Source: Niallia nealsonii (lineage in GTDB: Bacteria > Bacillota > Bacilli > Bacillales > Cytobacillaceae). From it: 64,000 nucleotides of DNA. Within the stretch, counting starts at the first letter, position 1. Every line of letters begins with the position of its first letter. Where the stretch lies: contig NZ_PISE01000027.1 in assembly GCF_002835805.1 (NCBI RefSeq), forward strand, positions 45,175 to 109,174, given 5' to 3'. The notes beneath the pieces were generated by a model. The model made no database searches. It was not told the origin of the DNA and saw only the letters and a program-made list of their open reading frames with translations. The position numbers and the translations under genes are program-made. Below are positions 34,773 to 44,411 of this stretch, in pieces.

Positions 34773-35192
34773 TTAAAGGGAAGAATCTGAAGCGGAGTCG
34801 TGAATTTTTTGCCACTGTTTATAATGCTCCAGCTCCTTTGTAAGATTGGATATCAAAAATTTTAACACGATGGCATCATCAAGGATTCCCAGTCCAAAAA
34901 TAAAATCTGGAATCAGATCAATGGGAGAAAAAAAATAAAGAAAACCTGCTATAACCATGACCATTGATTTTTTGCTGATTTGTCGGTACTCACCTTTATA
35001 CCAAGATTTTGTGAGGGAAATTAATAAAAGAAAATCATCCCATATTTCAGCAAGTCCTTTTTTATTTGAAGCTGTTTTTGGAATGATTTTTTTTAGTAAG
35101 GACTCTAGCCGTTTTGGATTATCCACAAGTTTTTCTGCTTCTTTTTGATGTTTTTTATACCCATTTTTAATGGTTCTTTTTTTAAAAAGCAT
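34773..35192 (-). CDS. YkvA-family (DUF1232) membrane protein
   Basis: 139 aa. DUF1232 is marked by FFSPIDLIPDFIFGLGILDD at about 93-112, a membrane-inserting hairpin with conserved Pro/Asp. The basic N-terminus is cytosolic. ATG 35192 is preferred over ATG 35201, because AAAGG lies 9 nt before the former and abuts the latter. The molecular function is unknown. In B. subtilis ykvA sits near spo0E; here the gene is alone. Confidence 0.85.
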   Translation of the reverse strand: MLFKKRTIKNGYKKHQKEAEKLVDNPKRLESLLKKIIPKTASNKKGLAEIWDDFLLLISLTKSWYKGEYRQISKKSMVMVIAGFLYFFSPIDLIPDFIFGLGILDDAIVLKFLISNLTKELEHYKQWQKIHDSASDSSL

Positions 35193-35504
35193 GTTTTTCA
35201 TCCTTTCTAATAGTTGGGTTGAATCTTTTATTTCTCTTTGTATGATAACCGTATTTCAGGTGGATAAAACAAAAGGAGAGAAGGAAGAAAAATCAAAAAA
35301 AGAAAATCATCCTTATATTTGTAGCAAAATAAATGCAAGATAATATTATAGAAGAAACTTGGTATAGAGCAGAAAGAAAATACAGATAAGAAAAAAGAAA
35401 TTATTTTATGCAAAGCGAATCAGTAAAGGATTGCAAACTTTCCTTTATCAGGCTAATATAAGGGAATGGACTTAAAATGATAGTGCAAAAGAGAGGAAAG
35501 TAAC
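35193..35504. other. Divergent gap before prfC
   Basis: 312 nt, very A-rich (AAGGAGAGAAGGAAGAAAAA type). No convincing ORF, structure or named promoter. Confidence 0.4.
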
Positions 35505-37082
35505 ATGTCTAATAATTTTAAAGAGAGTGTTTTATCTCGTCGTACATTTGCGATTATTTCCCATCCAGATGCTGGTAAAACGACATTGACAGAAAAATTA
35601 TTATTGTTCGGTGGAGCTATTCGTGATGCGGGAACGGTAAAAGGAAAAAAAACAGGTAAATATGCAACAAGTGACTGGATGGAAATAGAAAAGCAAAGAG
35701 GAATTTCTGTTACATCAAGTGTGATGCAATTTGATTATAATAATGTAAGAGTAAATATATTAGATACACCTGGTCACCAAGATTTTAGTGAAGATACGTA
35801 TCGGACATTAACAGCGGTTGACAGCGCGGTTATGATTATTGATTCGGCAAAAGGAATTGAGGAGCAAACGCTAAAATTATTTAAAGTTTGCCGAATGAGA
35901 GGAATTCCAATTTTTACGTTTATCAATAAATTAGATCGTCAAGGTAAAGCTCCATTGGAATTATTGGCAGAATTGGAAGAAGTAATGGGAATTGAGTCTT
36001 ATCCAATGAACTGGCCAATCGGAATGGGAAAAGAGTTTTTAGGTATTTATGACCGCTATTATAATCGGATTGAACAGTTTCGTGTAGAAGAAGGCGAAAA
36101 ATATCTTCCTTTAAATGAGGATGGAGAAATAGACGGAGATCATCCAATTAAAAATGATTCTTTATATGATCAAATGTTAGAAGAAGTTATGCTTCTAAAT
36201 GAAGCGGGTAATGAGTTTTCAGCAGATAAAATTAACAGCGGGGAACTGACTCCTGTTTTCTTTGGTAGTGCTTTAGCTAATTTTGGCGTACAGACATTTT
36301 TAGAAACATATCTGGACTTTGCGCCAAGTCCTCAAGCTAGAAATTCTAGTGATGGCGAAATTGATCCGTTGTCAGAAGAATTTTCTGGATTTATCTTTAA
36401 GATTCAGGCGAATATGAACCCTGCTCATCGAGATAGAATTGCATTTCTTCGGATTTGTTCTGGCAAATTTGAAAGAGGCATGTCTGTACAGCTATCTAGA
36501 ACAGGAAAACAAATTAAGCTTGCCCAATCCACCCAATTTATGGCAGATGACCGCAGTACAGTAAATGAGGCGGTTAGCGGTGATATTATTGGTTTATATG
36601 ATCCAGGTTTTTACCAAATTGGCGATACGCTTACAGCAAGCAAAAATGCTTATCAATATGAAAAATTGCCTCAATTTACCCCAGAGTTATTTGTAAGGGT
36701 AACAGCGAAAAACGTTTTAAAACAAAAACATTTTCATAAAGGAATACAGCAGCTTGTTCAAGAAGGGGCAATTCAGTTCTATAAAACGGTAAAAACGGAA
36801 GGCTACTTGCTTGGTGCGGTAGGACAGCTTCAGTTTGAAGTGTTTGAACACCGTATGAAAAATGAGTACAATGTAGATGTTTTGATGGAGAATGTAGGCT
36901 CAAAAATCGCTCGTTGGACTGTGGATGAAGAGGTGAATGAAAACCTTTCAAGCGGCAGAAGTTTATTAGTAGAAGATCGATTTGGCAAAAAAGCATTTTT
37001 ATTTGAAAATGATTTTGCCTTAAGATGGTTCCAAGACAAAAACCCAGATGTGAAGCTATATAATCCAATGGATGCAGAATAA
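35505..37082 (+). CDS. prfC: Peptide chain release factor 3
   Basis: 525-aa translational GTPase that recycles RF1/RF2 from the ribosome. G1 SHPDAGKTT (about 20-28), switch region [14 protein letters not shown]3 [13 protein letters not shown]4 NKLDRQG, and the RF3-specific C-terminal domain (about 390-525; [19 protein letters not shown]). Length fits RF3 rather than EF-G. AGAGGAAAG precedes ATG 35505. RF3 is absent from B. subtilis but present in many other Bacilli. Single gene with its own terminator. Confidence 0.96.
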   Translation: MSNNFKESVLSRRTFAIISHPDAGKTTLTEKLLLFGGAIRDAGTVKGKKTGKYATSDWMEIEKQRGISVTSSVMQFDYNNVRVNILDTPGHQDFSEDTYRTLTAVDSAVMIIDSAKGIEEQTLKLFKVCRMRGIPIFTFINKLDRQGKAPLELLAELEEVMGIESYPMNWPIGMGKEFLGIYDRYYNRIEQFRVEEGEKYLPLNEDGEIDGDHPIKNDSLYDQMLEEVMLLNEAGNEFSADKINSGELTPVFFGSALANFGVQTFLETYLDFAPSPQARNSSDGEIDPLSEEFSGFIFKIQANMNPAHRDRIAFLRICSGKFERGMSVQLSRTGKQIKLAQSTQFMADDRSTVNEAVSGDIIGLYDPGFYQIGDTLTASKNAYQYEKLPQFTPELFVRVTAKNVLKQKHFHKGIQQLVQEGAIQFYKTVKTEGYLLGAVGQLQFEVFEHRMKNEYNVDVLMENVGSKIARWTVDEEVNENLSSGRSLLVEDRFGKKAFLFENDFALRWFQDKNPDVKLYNPMDAE

Positions 37083-37086
37083 ATTT

Positions 37087-37117
37087 AAAGAGGTGGCGAT
37101 ATGCTGCCTCTTTTTTA
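37087..37117 (+). terminator. prfC terminator
   Basis: Stem AAAGAGG-GGC / GC-CCTCTTT around loop GATAT, then TTTTTT. Confidence 0.85.
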
Positions 37118-37636
37118 TGTTATATTTTCTTACTTCGTATAAGAAGAAACGCTGGAAAATAGAAAGAGAAATCTAGCCTTAAATCATTTTCGGAAAATTA
37201 TTATACTGAAATATTTAAAAAGAGAAAGAAAAGCTATTAAAATAATAAGTTTTAAAAGAAAATGACTAATATAGGAAAAAGCAATAGTCTGTTTTTATAT
37301 TTTTTTGTAGTTTTTTATAGTGTTTAGACAATCTAAAGGTTGATTTATAAAGGTTTCGTCTATCTGAAATTGTAGTTGTAAAGCAAAAAAAGTATATTTG
37401 ATGGAATAAAAGTTGACAAAAAAATCGATATTCAAAAAAAACATTTGAAATTATCTGAAATTTAGGTATAATTTAAAACAAGTTATAATTAAAATTAACA
37501 ACTAATGTTATATCATCTTACAAAAAAAGAAAAAAGAAGCAATTTTAATAGTTGAAAAGAATGATGAGTTTTAATGTCTGAATATTCTTTTAATTAAAAT
37601 TGTTATCTAAATAAAAAATTAGGGGGACTTGTTTAA
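37118..37636. other. Long leader/promoter region of the aap-type operon
   Basis: About 520 nt. It holds a promoter (37445-37472) and a ~165-nt leader. The leader has weak palindromes (for example GTTATAATTAAAATTAACAAC-like around 37483) but no riboswitch I recognise. No ORF with a good SD. Confidence 0.45.
37445..37472 (+). promoter_or_regulatory. Promoter of the amino-acid ABC operon
   Basis: TTGAAA (37445-37450), 16-nt spacer, perfect TATAAT (37467-37472); a TTGACA occurs about 30 nt further upstream. Confidence 0.6.
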
Positions 37637-38707
37637 ATGAAAAAAAGCTTATCGTTGTTTGTAAGTATTCTGCTCGTGCTAGTTTTGGCTTTAGCTGGAT
37701 GCTCCAGTACATCTTCATCAAATGAAAAGAAAAGCGCCAGTTCAACATCTTCTAAAAGCATGTTAGAAACAGTAAAAGATAGAGGGAAATTAAAAGCGGG
37801 AGTAAATAATTCTTTGCCTGGTTTTGGCTACATAGATTCTGATGGGAAAAATTCAGGCTTTGATGTAGATATCGCTAGAGCTATTGCAGCAGGTGTGCTT
37901 GGAGATGCTGATGCAGTAGAATTCAGACCCCTATCTGCGACAGAACGTTTTACAGCTGTTCAATCTAAAGAAGTGGATGTGCTGGTTCGCAATACAACTT
38001 GGACAACGAATCGCGATGCAGAAGTTGGTTTAAGTTTTGCACCTGTTACCTTCTATGATGGGCAAGGTATCATGGTTCCAAAAGACAGTGGAATTAAAAC
38101 GCTCAAGGATTTAGAAGGGAAAACAATTGGGGTAGAAACAGGAACAACAACAGAATTAAATCTTGCAGATCAAATGAAAGCAGCAGGTGTTAATTATACG
38201 GCACAGCCATATGATAACGCAGATGCGGTTATTGCTGCATATGAATCAGGAAGTATCGATGCATGGACAACAGATAAATCTGGATTAGTTTCCCGCCAAT
38301 CTACATTAAAAGATCCTGATGCGCATGTTATTTTAGATGCAACTTTATCAAAAGAACCACTGGCGCCTGCTGTGTTGGATAATGATGAAAAATGGAAAGA
38401 TGCTGTAAGCTGGGTGGTTTATGCATTAATTCAAGCGGAAGAATTTGGCATTACTTCTAAAAATGTGGATGAATTTAAAACTAGCGATAATCCAGAGATT
38501 CAACGTTTATTAGGAGTTGGCGATACAAATCTAGGGGAACAGCTTGGATTATCAAATGACTTTGCTTATCAAGTAATTAAACAAGTAGGAAACTATGGAG
38601 AAATCTATGACCGCAACTTAGGTCCAGATACAGCTTTTAAATTAGAACGTGGACAAAACGCTCTTTATACAGATGGAGGTCTATTGTACTCTATTCCGTT
38701 CCGTTAA
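37637..38707 (+). CDS. aapJ: General L-amino-acid ABC transporter binding lipoprotein (AapJ/BztA-like)
   Basis: 356-aa family-3 solute-binding lipoprotein; lipobox LALAGC (Cys22). AapJ/BztA-specific phrases are plain: KLKAGVNNSLPGFGYID (about 52-68), VRNTTWTTNRDAEVGLSF, and the C-terminal segment LGLSNDFAYQVIKQVGNYGE ... LERGQNALYTDGGLLY. Most family-3 binders are ~270 aa; the extra ~80 C-terminal residues are typical of Aap/Bzt. It binds polar and acidic L-amino acids broadly. A hairpin separates it from the permease genes. Confidence 0.93.
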   Translation: MKKSLSLFVSILLVLVLALAGCSSTSSSNEKKSASSTSSKSMLETVKDRGKLKAGVNNSLPGFGYIDSDGKNSGFDVDIARAIAAGVLGDADAVEFRPLSATERFTAVQSKEVDVLVRNTTWTTNRDAEVGLSFAPVTFYDGQGIMVPKDSGIKTLKDLEGKTIGVETGTTTELNLADQMKAAGVNYTAQPYDNADAVIAAYESGSIDAWTTDKSGLVSRQSTLKDPDAHVILDATLSKEPLAPAVLDNDEKWKDAVSWVVYALIQAEEFGITSKNVDEFKTSDNPEIQRLLGVGDTNLGEQLGLSNDFAYQVIKQVGNYGEIYDRNLGPDTAFKLERGQNALYTDGGLLYSIPFR

Positions 38708-38732
38708 GATTTTAATAGTAAAAATATATTTA

Positions 38733-38764
38733 AGACCTGCTAATAGGCGCTTTTTAGCAGGTCT
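38733..38764 (+). terminator. Intercistronic hairpin aapJ / aapQ
   Basis: Perfect 11-bp stem AGACCTGCTAA / TTAGCAGGTCT, then ATTCTTTT. A partial terminator or 3'-end stabiliser that raises binding-protein output. Confidence 0.8.
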
Positions 38765-38793
38765 ATTCTTTTAATGAAGAGGTGACGCTCAAG

Positions 38794-39963
38794 TTGGATA
38801 AACAAACTACTTCCACTCCAATTTGGAGAAATAGAAAAGCAGTGCCCATTATTTTGCAGGCAATCTTCGTTATTGTTGTAGGTTTTGCCTTATATTTTAT
38901 GATTACCAATATGCTGTATGGATTAGAACAGATTGGGCTAAAATTGGGGCTGGATTATTTGCAATTAAAAGCATCCTTCCCTATTGCAGAGTCGTTAATC
39001 TCCTATTCGCCCGACGATCCTTATATAAGGGCACTATTTGTAGGGTTATTAAATACGTTTAAAGTTTCGTTTTTTGGAATTATTATTGCTTCTATACTAG
39101 GTATTGTCGTTGGTATTTCTCGTTTATCCAATAACTGGATGGTTAAAAAATTAGCTACTGTATATGTGGAAGTATTCCGAAACACTCCATTATTAGTGCA
39201 AATTTTCATTTGGAACTTTGCTGTATTTTTGCCAATGCCGAAAATTCAGGAAGCGCTGCATGTTGGTCCTTTTTATTTTTCCAATAGAGGAACGGCCATA
39301 CCTTGGTTTCAGGTCCACTCCACTACAGGAATTTGGTTGATTATCCTAGCTGTATTAGTCATCGCAGCAATTGTTTTATATAAATTATTAATGAAAAAAG
39401 AAATAGAAACAGGAAAAAATGCCTATCCTTTTATTATTAGTATCGCAAGCTTTACGGCAGGATGTTTATTAATGTTTATCGCTATTGGAAGTGGACCTGT
39501 TCATTTTACAGCGCCTGCTGTACAAAATGGCGCGTTTGTTGGAGGTACAACTTTATCCATTGGATTTTTGTCTGTTTTGATTGCTTTATCGATTTATACA
39601 TCGACGTTTATTGCAGAAATAGTTCGAGGAGGAATTATGGGCGTGCCAAAGGGGCAAACAGAAGCAGCTAAAGCTCTTGGGTTTAACGGTTCGACATCAT
39701 TGCGTCTAATTATTTTTCCGCAGGCTATTCGGATTATTATTCCTCCCTTAACAAGCCAGTATTTAAATTTAATAAAAAATTCCAGTTTGGCAATGGCGGT
39801 TGCATATCAGGATATTGTCGGAATTGGCAATACCGTTATTAATCAGACAGGACATACAATTGAAACTATATTTATCATGATTGCAGTGTATTTATTCTTT
39901 AGTTTAACCACATCACTGTTTATGAATTTCTTTAATAAAAAATTCCAATTGGTGGAAAGGTAG
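38794..39963 (+). CDS. aapQ: General amino-acid ABC transporter permease (AapQ/BztB-like)
   Basis: 389-aa His/Glu/Gln/Arg/opine-type permease, longer than the usual ~220 aa because of an inserted loop and TM pair, as in AapQ. The split permease motif is seen as VFRNTPLLVQIFIWNF (about 125-140) and EIVRGGIMGVPKGQTEAAKALGFNG (about 275-300). TTG 38794 is preferred (GAGGTGA 8 nt before it); GTG 38782 is an alternative. Confidence 0.9.
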   Translation: MDKQTTSTPIWRNRKAVPIILQAIFVIVVGFALYFMITNMLYGLEQIGLKLGLDYLQLKASFPIAESLISYSPDDPYIRALFVGLLNTFKVSFFGIIIASILGIVVGISRLSNNWMVKKLATVYVEVFRNTPLLVQIFIWNFAVFLPMPKIQEALHVGPFYFSNRGTAIPWFQVHSTTGIWLIILAVLVIAAIVLYKLLMKKEIETGKNAYPFIISIASFTAGCLLMFIAIGSGPVHFTAPAVQNGAFVGGTTLSIGFLSVLIALSIYTSTFIAEIVRGGIMGVPKGQTEAAKALGFNGSTSLRLIIFPQAIRIIIPPLTSQYLNLIKNSSLAMAVAYQDIVGIGNTVINQTGHTIETIFIMIAVYLFFSLTTSLFMNFFNKKFQLVER

Positions 39964-39972
39964 GGAAGCGAA

Positions 39973-41175
39973 TTGGATAATATTCAATTAACTAACAGTG
40001 AACAAATTTTGTCATCAAAGCCGAAAAAGGAGAAAACTATTCTTGATTGGCTAAAAAATAATTTATTTAAAGATTGGAAAAATACGCTACTGACCGTTGT
40101 GGCATTAATCTTTTCCATCTACATTCTTTCGAAAGTTTTTCATTTTATTTTTACGAGCGATTGGGAAGTTGTGACAAATAATTTTCGTTTATTAATGATT
40201 GGTCAGTTTCCCCAAGAAGAAATTTGGCGAGTCTGGGTTGGTGTGCTGTTTATTTCTGCCCTTCTTGGACTTTCATGGGGGTTATGGAGAGGAATAATTG
40301 GCCATGTAGCAATCACTATAGGTGTACTCTTACTTGTTTTTGGCATAATGCCTTATACAGAAGGCAACTCAAAAGTGAATTTATTTATAAGCATTGCCCT
40401 TATGGCTGCCTTCTATTTTATTGGCCGAAAAGCAGCCCATGTCTTTAAAATACTGACGCTTGTATTATGGATTTTGTATCTGCCTGTCACTATTGGGGTT
40501 TTAAATGGTTTTGGCATTTTAGAGCCTGTAAGCACAAATGTTTGGGGAGGTTTTTTATTAACATTAATATTAGCAAATGTTGCCATTGTTTGCTCTTTTC
40601 CAATAGGTTTGCTCCTTGCTGTTGGGAGAAGAAGCAAATTGCCGATTATTAAGTACAGCTGCATTGTCTATATTGAGATTATACGAGGAATGCCTTTGAT
40701 TATGGTACTGTTTATTGGTCAGCTATTATTGCCTCTTTTTGTCGGCAGTGAGATTCAATTGGATAATGTACTTCGGGCAATGATTGCTTTCACTTTATTT
40801 AGTGCCGCATATTTAGCAGAAAATATCCGTGGGGGGCTGCAATCTATCCCTCGGGGTCAGTTTGAAGCAGCGCAAGCATTAGGTTTAAATAATATAAAAT
40901 TAATGGTGTTTGTTATTTTGCCTCAAGCATTAAAAGCAGTGATACCAGCAATGGTTGGTCAATTTATCTCTATTTTTAAAGATACATCTTTAGTAGCGGT
41001 AATTGGTTTAACAGATTTTCTAGGTATAGGCAAAAAAATTGCTGCAAATCCAGAGTATCTTGGCAAATATTTAGAAATATATATCTTTGTAGCGTTTTTC
41101 TACTTTATCTTCTGTTTTTTAATGTCACATGTCAGCAAACAATTAGAAGCATCTTTAGGTGTAGGTAAACGATAA
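39973..41175 (+). CDS. aapM: General amino-acid ABC transporter permease (AapM/BztC-like)
   Basis: 400-aa permease forming a heterodimer with AapQ. About eight TM helices, permease motif EIIRGMPLIMVLFIGQ (about 236-251) and ENIRGGLQSIPRGQFEAAQALGLNN. TTG start at 39973, 9 nt after the previous stop; GGGAAGCG serves as SD. Confidence 0.9.
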   Translation: MDNIQLTNSEQILSSKPKKEKTILDWLKNNLFKDWKNTLLTVVALIFSIYILSKVFHFIFTSDWEVVTNNFRLLMIGQFPQEEIWRVWVGVLFISALLGLSWGLWRGIIGHVAITIGVLLLVFGIMPYTEGNSKVNLFISIALMAAFYFIGRKAAHVFKILTLVLWILYLPVTIGVLNGFGILEPVSTNVWGGFLLTLILANVAIVCSFPIGLLLAVGRRSKLPIIKYSCIVYIEIIRGMPLIMVLFIGQLLLPLFVGSEIQLDNVLRAMIAFTLFSAAYLAENIRGGLQSIPRGQFEAAQALGLNNIKLMVFVILPQALKAVIPAMVGQFISIFKDTSLVAVIGLTDFLGIGKKIAANPEYLGKYLEIYIFVAFFYFIFCFLMSHVSKQLEASLGVGKR

Positions 41176-41190
41176 GGGGAGGGAATAAAT

Positions 41191-41970
41191 ATGAATAGTG
41201 TATTTTCAGTTGAAAAGTTGGCGACACCGCTTGAAAATAGAGAAGATATTATAAAAGTCACGAATTTAAATAAATGGTACGGAGACCATCATGTTTTAAA
41301 AGATGTAGATTTAACAGTAAAACAAGGCGAAGTTATTGTTATATTAGGTCCATCAGGATCAGGAAAATCTACTTTTATTCGGACAATCAATGCATTGGAG
41401 GAATTTCAAAAAGGAGAAATCAGTGTTGACAAAATTGCTTTGACGGATGATTTAAAAAATATAGAAGAGATCCGTAAAGAAACTGGAATGGTGTTTCAAT
41501 CGTTTAACTTATTTCCCCATATGACGATTTTAAAAAATATATCTTTAGCTCCAATTTGGGTAAGAAAATGGAAAAAATCTAAAGCGGAACAAATTGCAAA
41601 AGAGCTGTTAGAGAGAGTAGGAATTCCAGAACAAGCAAATAAATATCCAGGGCAGTTATCTGGCGGACAGCAACAGCGTGTGGCTATTGCAAGAGCATTA
41701 GCGATGCAGCCCAAAATTATGCTGTTTGATGAACCTACCTCCGCTCTGGATCCTGAAATGGTAAAAGAAGTGTTAGATGTTATGAAAACCTTGGCAGAAT
41801 CAGGAATGACCATGCTTGTTGTAACACATGAAATGGGATTTGCCCGTCAAGTGGCCGATCGTATCGTTTTGTTTGATAAAGGAGAAATTGTAGAGATGGG
41901 GAAACCAGATGATATTTTCGATAATCCAAAACATGAACGAACAAAGGCGTTTTTATCCCAAATTATTTAA
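41191..41970 (+). CDS. aapP: General amino-acid ABC transporter ATP-binding protein (AapP-like)
   Basis: 259-aa polar-amino-acid ABC ATPase with Walker [10 protein letters not shown] (about 57-65), Q-loop [17 protein letters not shown], signature [14 protein letters not shown], Walker [16 protein letters not shown] and switch His in VVTHEMGFA. The 15-residue N-terminal extension ([17 protein letters not shown]) matches AapP/BztD-type proteins. AGGGGAGG precedes ATG 41191. Last gene of aapJQMP. Confidence 0.93.
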   Translation: MNSVFSVEKLATPLENREDIIKVTNLNKWYGDHHVLKDVDLTVKQGEVIVILGPSGSGKSTFIRTINALEEFQKGEISVDKIALTDDLKNIEEIRKETGMVFQSFNLFPHMTILKNISLAPIWVRKWKKSKAEQIAKELLERVGIPEQANKYPGQLSGGQQQRVAIARALAMQPKIMLFDEPTSALDPEMVKEVLDVMKTLAESGMTMLVVTHEMGFARQVADRIVLFDKGEIVEMGKPDDIFDNPKHERTKAFLSQII

Positions 41971-41992
41971 GAGCTGTAACCAGCTCTTTTTT
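41969..41992 (+). terminator. Terminator of aapJQMP
   Basis: Stem AAGAGCTG / CAGCTCTT, loop TAAC, then TTTT; overlaps the aapP stop codon. Confidence 0.88.
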
Positions 41993-42122
41993 ATATATTG
42001 TTTCTAGATAACGTTTGTTATCGTTTCCTCTTTTTTACATTTTGTTTCTAGTTGAATAAAAAAGATAGATTTAGCTAAAAATGGAATAAAGAAGATAGAG
42101 AAATTAGATGATGGTGATACCG

Positions 42123-42602
42123 ATGCAGGGGCAAAGTAGATTAGAAGCAATTATGTGGAGTATTGCACTTCCAGGATTCAGCCAATTGTTGATGAAAAAA
42201 TATTGGAAAGGTACATTGTTTATTGTATTAGAATTTATTATCAACGTTCAGAGCAATTTTAACCAGGCCATCATGCAAAGTTTTTTATGGAATATAGATG
42301 AAGCAATCAAGGTTCTTGATTTCCAATGGATTATGTTTTATCCCTGTCTTTATATGTTTGCGATGTGGGATGCATATAAAGCGGTGATGGATAGAGAAGA
42401 TGAATATGCGTTTTTGCCTTTTGTTTTTTCTGCCTATTTTGTAACTATTGGGGTGATGTATTCCACGGAGTTAGAAATATTTCATGTTTTAGTAGGCCCT
42501 ATTTTTTTGCCCATGCTGTTTTTAATTCCAGGAATAGTCAGTGGGTATATTATTAAATATATTTTGCTTTATATAAGAAAAAAAAGAGTGCAAAATGAGT
42601 AA
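42123..42602 (+). CDS. Polytopic membrane protein of unknown function
   Basis: 159 aa, not recognised. Four hydrophobic segments (about 10-30, 63-83, 95-115, 120-145). The opening IALPGFSQLLMKKYWKGTLFI resembles the turn found in small TM2-like envelope proteins. The C-terminus is basic (YIRKKRVQNE). ATG 42123 is chosen because GGTGA lies 5 nt before it; ATG 42108 is alternative. No operon partner. Confidence 0.7.
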   Translation: MQGQSRLEAIMWSIALPGFSQLLMKKYWKGTLFIVLEFIINVQSNFNQAIMQSFLWNIDEAIKVLDFQWIMFYPCLYMFAMWDAYKAVMDREDEYAFLPFVFSAYFVTIGVMYSTELEIFHVLVGPIFLPMLFLIPGIVSGYIIKYILLYIRKKRVQNE

Positions 42603-42753
42603 TTGTTTTAGGGGAAATCTTTTTTTGATAGAGCAATAATTTAAATATAAATAATTTAAGTACCTGCGTAAAAATAAACAAGCGGGAATCAAGTGAAAAA
42701 AAGATTGGCAAAATATTCGAATTTGTATATAATAAATATATAAATTTGTATAT

Positions 42754-42849
42754 GTCCTCAAAGGGGAGTAGCTTTTAGGGTAACCTAAAATAAAGTCGTC
42801 ATTTCGTGGTTTTGTTACCATCGGCTTTATTGGCATTTAAGTGCTTAGC
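42754..42849 (+). promoter_or_regulatory. yybP-ykoY manganese riboswitch
   Basis: Conserved elements: CCTCAAAGGGGAGTAGC (42755-42771), GGGTAACC, AAAGTCGTCATTTCGTGG (the CGTCA and CGTGG stem), TTTGTTACC, and a helix-closing TTAAGTGCTTAGC. It lies immediately upstream of a terminator and a TerC exporter gene, the classical ykoY arrangement: Mn2+ binding prevents termination and turns on export. Confidence 0.95.
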
Positions 42850-42881
42850 AAGACCTTTGCCTGTTGGCAAAGGTCTTTTTT
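42850..42881 (+). terminator. Riboswitch-controlled terminator
   Basis: 12-bp perfect stem AAGACCTTTGCC / GGCAAAGGTCTT, loop TGTT, then TTTTT; expression platform of the Mn2+ riboswitch. Confidence 0.92.
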
Positions 42882-42969
42882 GCGCATTTTTGTACATACT
42901 AAAGAAAAAGCGGAGATAGATTATTGTCAACAGGGTATACAAATAATTGAATAGGAGGAGATAAAATTT

Positions 42970-43734
42970 ATGGATGCAGGTATGTTATTAGAATATGGAT
43001 GGGTGTTGTTAGTATTAATCGGATTAGAAGGAATATTAGCTGCAGATAATGCGGTTGTTATGGCTGTTATGGTAAAACATTTGCCAGCCGAACAACAAAA
43101 AAAGGCATTGTTTTACGGATTATTTGGAGCCTTTATTTTCCGATTTGCGACATTATTTATGATTTCTATTTTAGCAGATGTTTGGCAAGTTCAAGCATTA
43201 GGAGCATTGTATTTGCTGTTTATTGCAATTCACAATCTTTATGGAAAGTTTGCCCACAAAAAAAAGAAAGACAAAGAAGTAAAAAGAAAACATTCTTCTT
43301 TTTGGATGACCGTATTAAAAGTAGAATTAGCAGACATTGCTTTTGCGATTGACTCTATGCTGGCGGCTGTTGCTTTAGCCATTACGTTGACGCCGACTGG
43401 CTGGTTTACTGTTGGAGGAATTGACGGAGGGCAATTTACTGTTATGTTGCTTGGCGGGATCATTGGCCTCATTATTATGCGATTTGCTGCAAACTGGTTT
43501 GTAAAGATACTTCATACAAGGCCAACATTAGAAACAGCTGCTTTTATGATTGTTGGTTGGGTTGGAGTTAAATTGGCAGTATTTACATTAGCTCATCCTG
43601 AAGTAGGCTTGCTTGATGAACATTTTCCAGAATCAAAAGGTTGGAAGCTAATTTTCTGGGCTGTTTTGATTATTATAGCTGTTGGAGGATATATTTTATC
43701 TGGCAGAAAGGCAAAAAGTGTGGAACAGGGCTAA
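42970..43734 (+). CDS. ykoY: TerC-family manganese exporter (YkoY/MeeY-like)
   Basis: 254-aa TerC protein with 7 TM helices. Metal-binding acidic residues are in LEGILAADNAVVMAVM (helix 2) and ELADIAFAIDSMLAAVALA. The cytosolic Lys-rich loop HKKKKDKEVKRKH is typical. In B. subtilis the YkoY-type protein exports Mn2+ to metallate secreted enzymes. Control by the upstream Mn2+ riboswitch makes the assignment firm. TAGGAGGAG precedes ATG 42970. Confidence 0.94.
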   Translation: MDAGMLLEYGWVLLVLIGLEGILAADNAVVMAVMVKHLPAEQQKKALFYGLFGAFIFRFATLFMISILADVWQVQALGALYLLFIAIHNLYGKFAHKKKKDKEVKRKHSSFWMTVLKVELADIAFAIDSMLAAVALAITLTPTGWFTVGGIDGGQFTVMLLGGIIGLIIMRFAANWFVKILHTRPTLETAAFMIVGWVGVKLAVFTLAHPEVGLLDEHFPESKGWKLIFWAVLIIIAVGGYILSGRKAKSVEQG

Positions 43735-43742
43735 TCTATTTC

Positions 43743-43850
43743 ACACATTAACGAGCTTTTGACCATTACCTAAGGGATTCTGAGAGAAACCGAGAAATCT
43801 CGATAGGTAGAAACTTGCTGAGTAAGAGGCTGATTAAAGTTTCACTTTAT
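43743..43850 (+). repeat. Family A repeat, 5' module copy
   Basis: CACATTAACGAGCTTTTGAC ... GAGAGAAACCGAGAAATCTC ... GTAGAAACTTGCTGAGTAAG ... CTGATTAAAGTTTCACTTTA. Lacks the AATCAGTG hairpin but keeps the tail exactly. Confidence 0.75.
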
Positions 43851-43860
43851 TGGGTAAATA

Positions 43861-43903
43861 AAAAAGGAAATTCCTCAGATAATGCAGAGGAATTTCCTTT
43901 TTT
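43861..43903. terminator. Strong bidirectional terminator-type hairpin after ykoY
   Basis: 16-bp perfect stem AAAAAGGAAATTCCTC / GAGGAATTTCCTTTTT with a 10-nt loop. Confidence 0.9.
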
Positions 43904-44216
43904 ATGTTTGTAAAAGAATTTTAATGATGTTTGGTTGATTCGCAAGATTTTGTTAAACTTGGCTGTTGATTTTTACTTCAGGTGTTCGCTTTCCATTAAA
44001 CGAGCACTTTAGAGTTTCTTCTGTATCGGCTTTTCCACAGGAAATTTCCACCTACCAATTTGACTAACAGCTTATAAAAATCAAATATTAGTTTTAATAC
44101 AGCCATTTGTAAAAAAAGAATGAACCAAACATTGTTCTATCGATAATACTCTGTAACATATAAGCATGCATTTATAAAAATAGAAAGAAAGGGTAACATA
44201 AGGTAAAAAAGAAGAG
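43904..44216. other. Gap holding a decayed family B remnant
   Basis: About 313 nt, no ORF. GTTAAACTTGGCTGTTGATT at 43951 followed by TTCAGGTGTTCGCTTTCC (to about 43997) matches one flank of the family B element in inverted orientation; the GC-rich core is lost. Downstream sequence is featureless. Confidence 0.45.
43951..43997 (-). repeat. Family B remnant
   Basis: Shares TTAAACTTG-CTGTT-GATT and GGTGTTCGCTTT with the second remnant at 51123-51210 (opposite orientation), and ACTTCAGG-TG-TC with the complement of the full element around 18520-18540. Confidence 0.5.
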
Positions 44217-44411
44217 TTATTGATTGTTTCCAGCAAGTTCTGCTTGCGCTTGTTGAACTAGTCTTTTTGTGATTTCGCCACCCACAGATCCATTTGATCG
44301 TGCCACCGTATCTGATCCTAGCTGCACACCAAATTCTTGAGCAATTTCATATTTTACACTATCTAAATATTGTTCTATTCCAGGTACTAAAAGTTTGTTT
44401 GTTGTAGCCAT
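44217..44411 (-). CDS. Alpha/beta-type small acid-soluble spore protein
   Basis: 64-aa SASP (SspA/SspB type) that coats and protects spore DNA. The two signatures are present: [13 protein letters not shown] (containing the GPR protease site after EFG-type Glu) and [25 protein letters not shown] precedes ATG 44411. CATACTA on the minus strand at 44504-44498 matches the sigma-G -10, but the -35 spacing is not ideal. Confidence 0.95.
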   Translation of the reverse strand: MATTNKLLVPGIEQYLDSVKYEIAQEFGVQLGSDTVARSNGSVGGEITKRLVQQAQAELAGNNQ

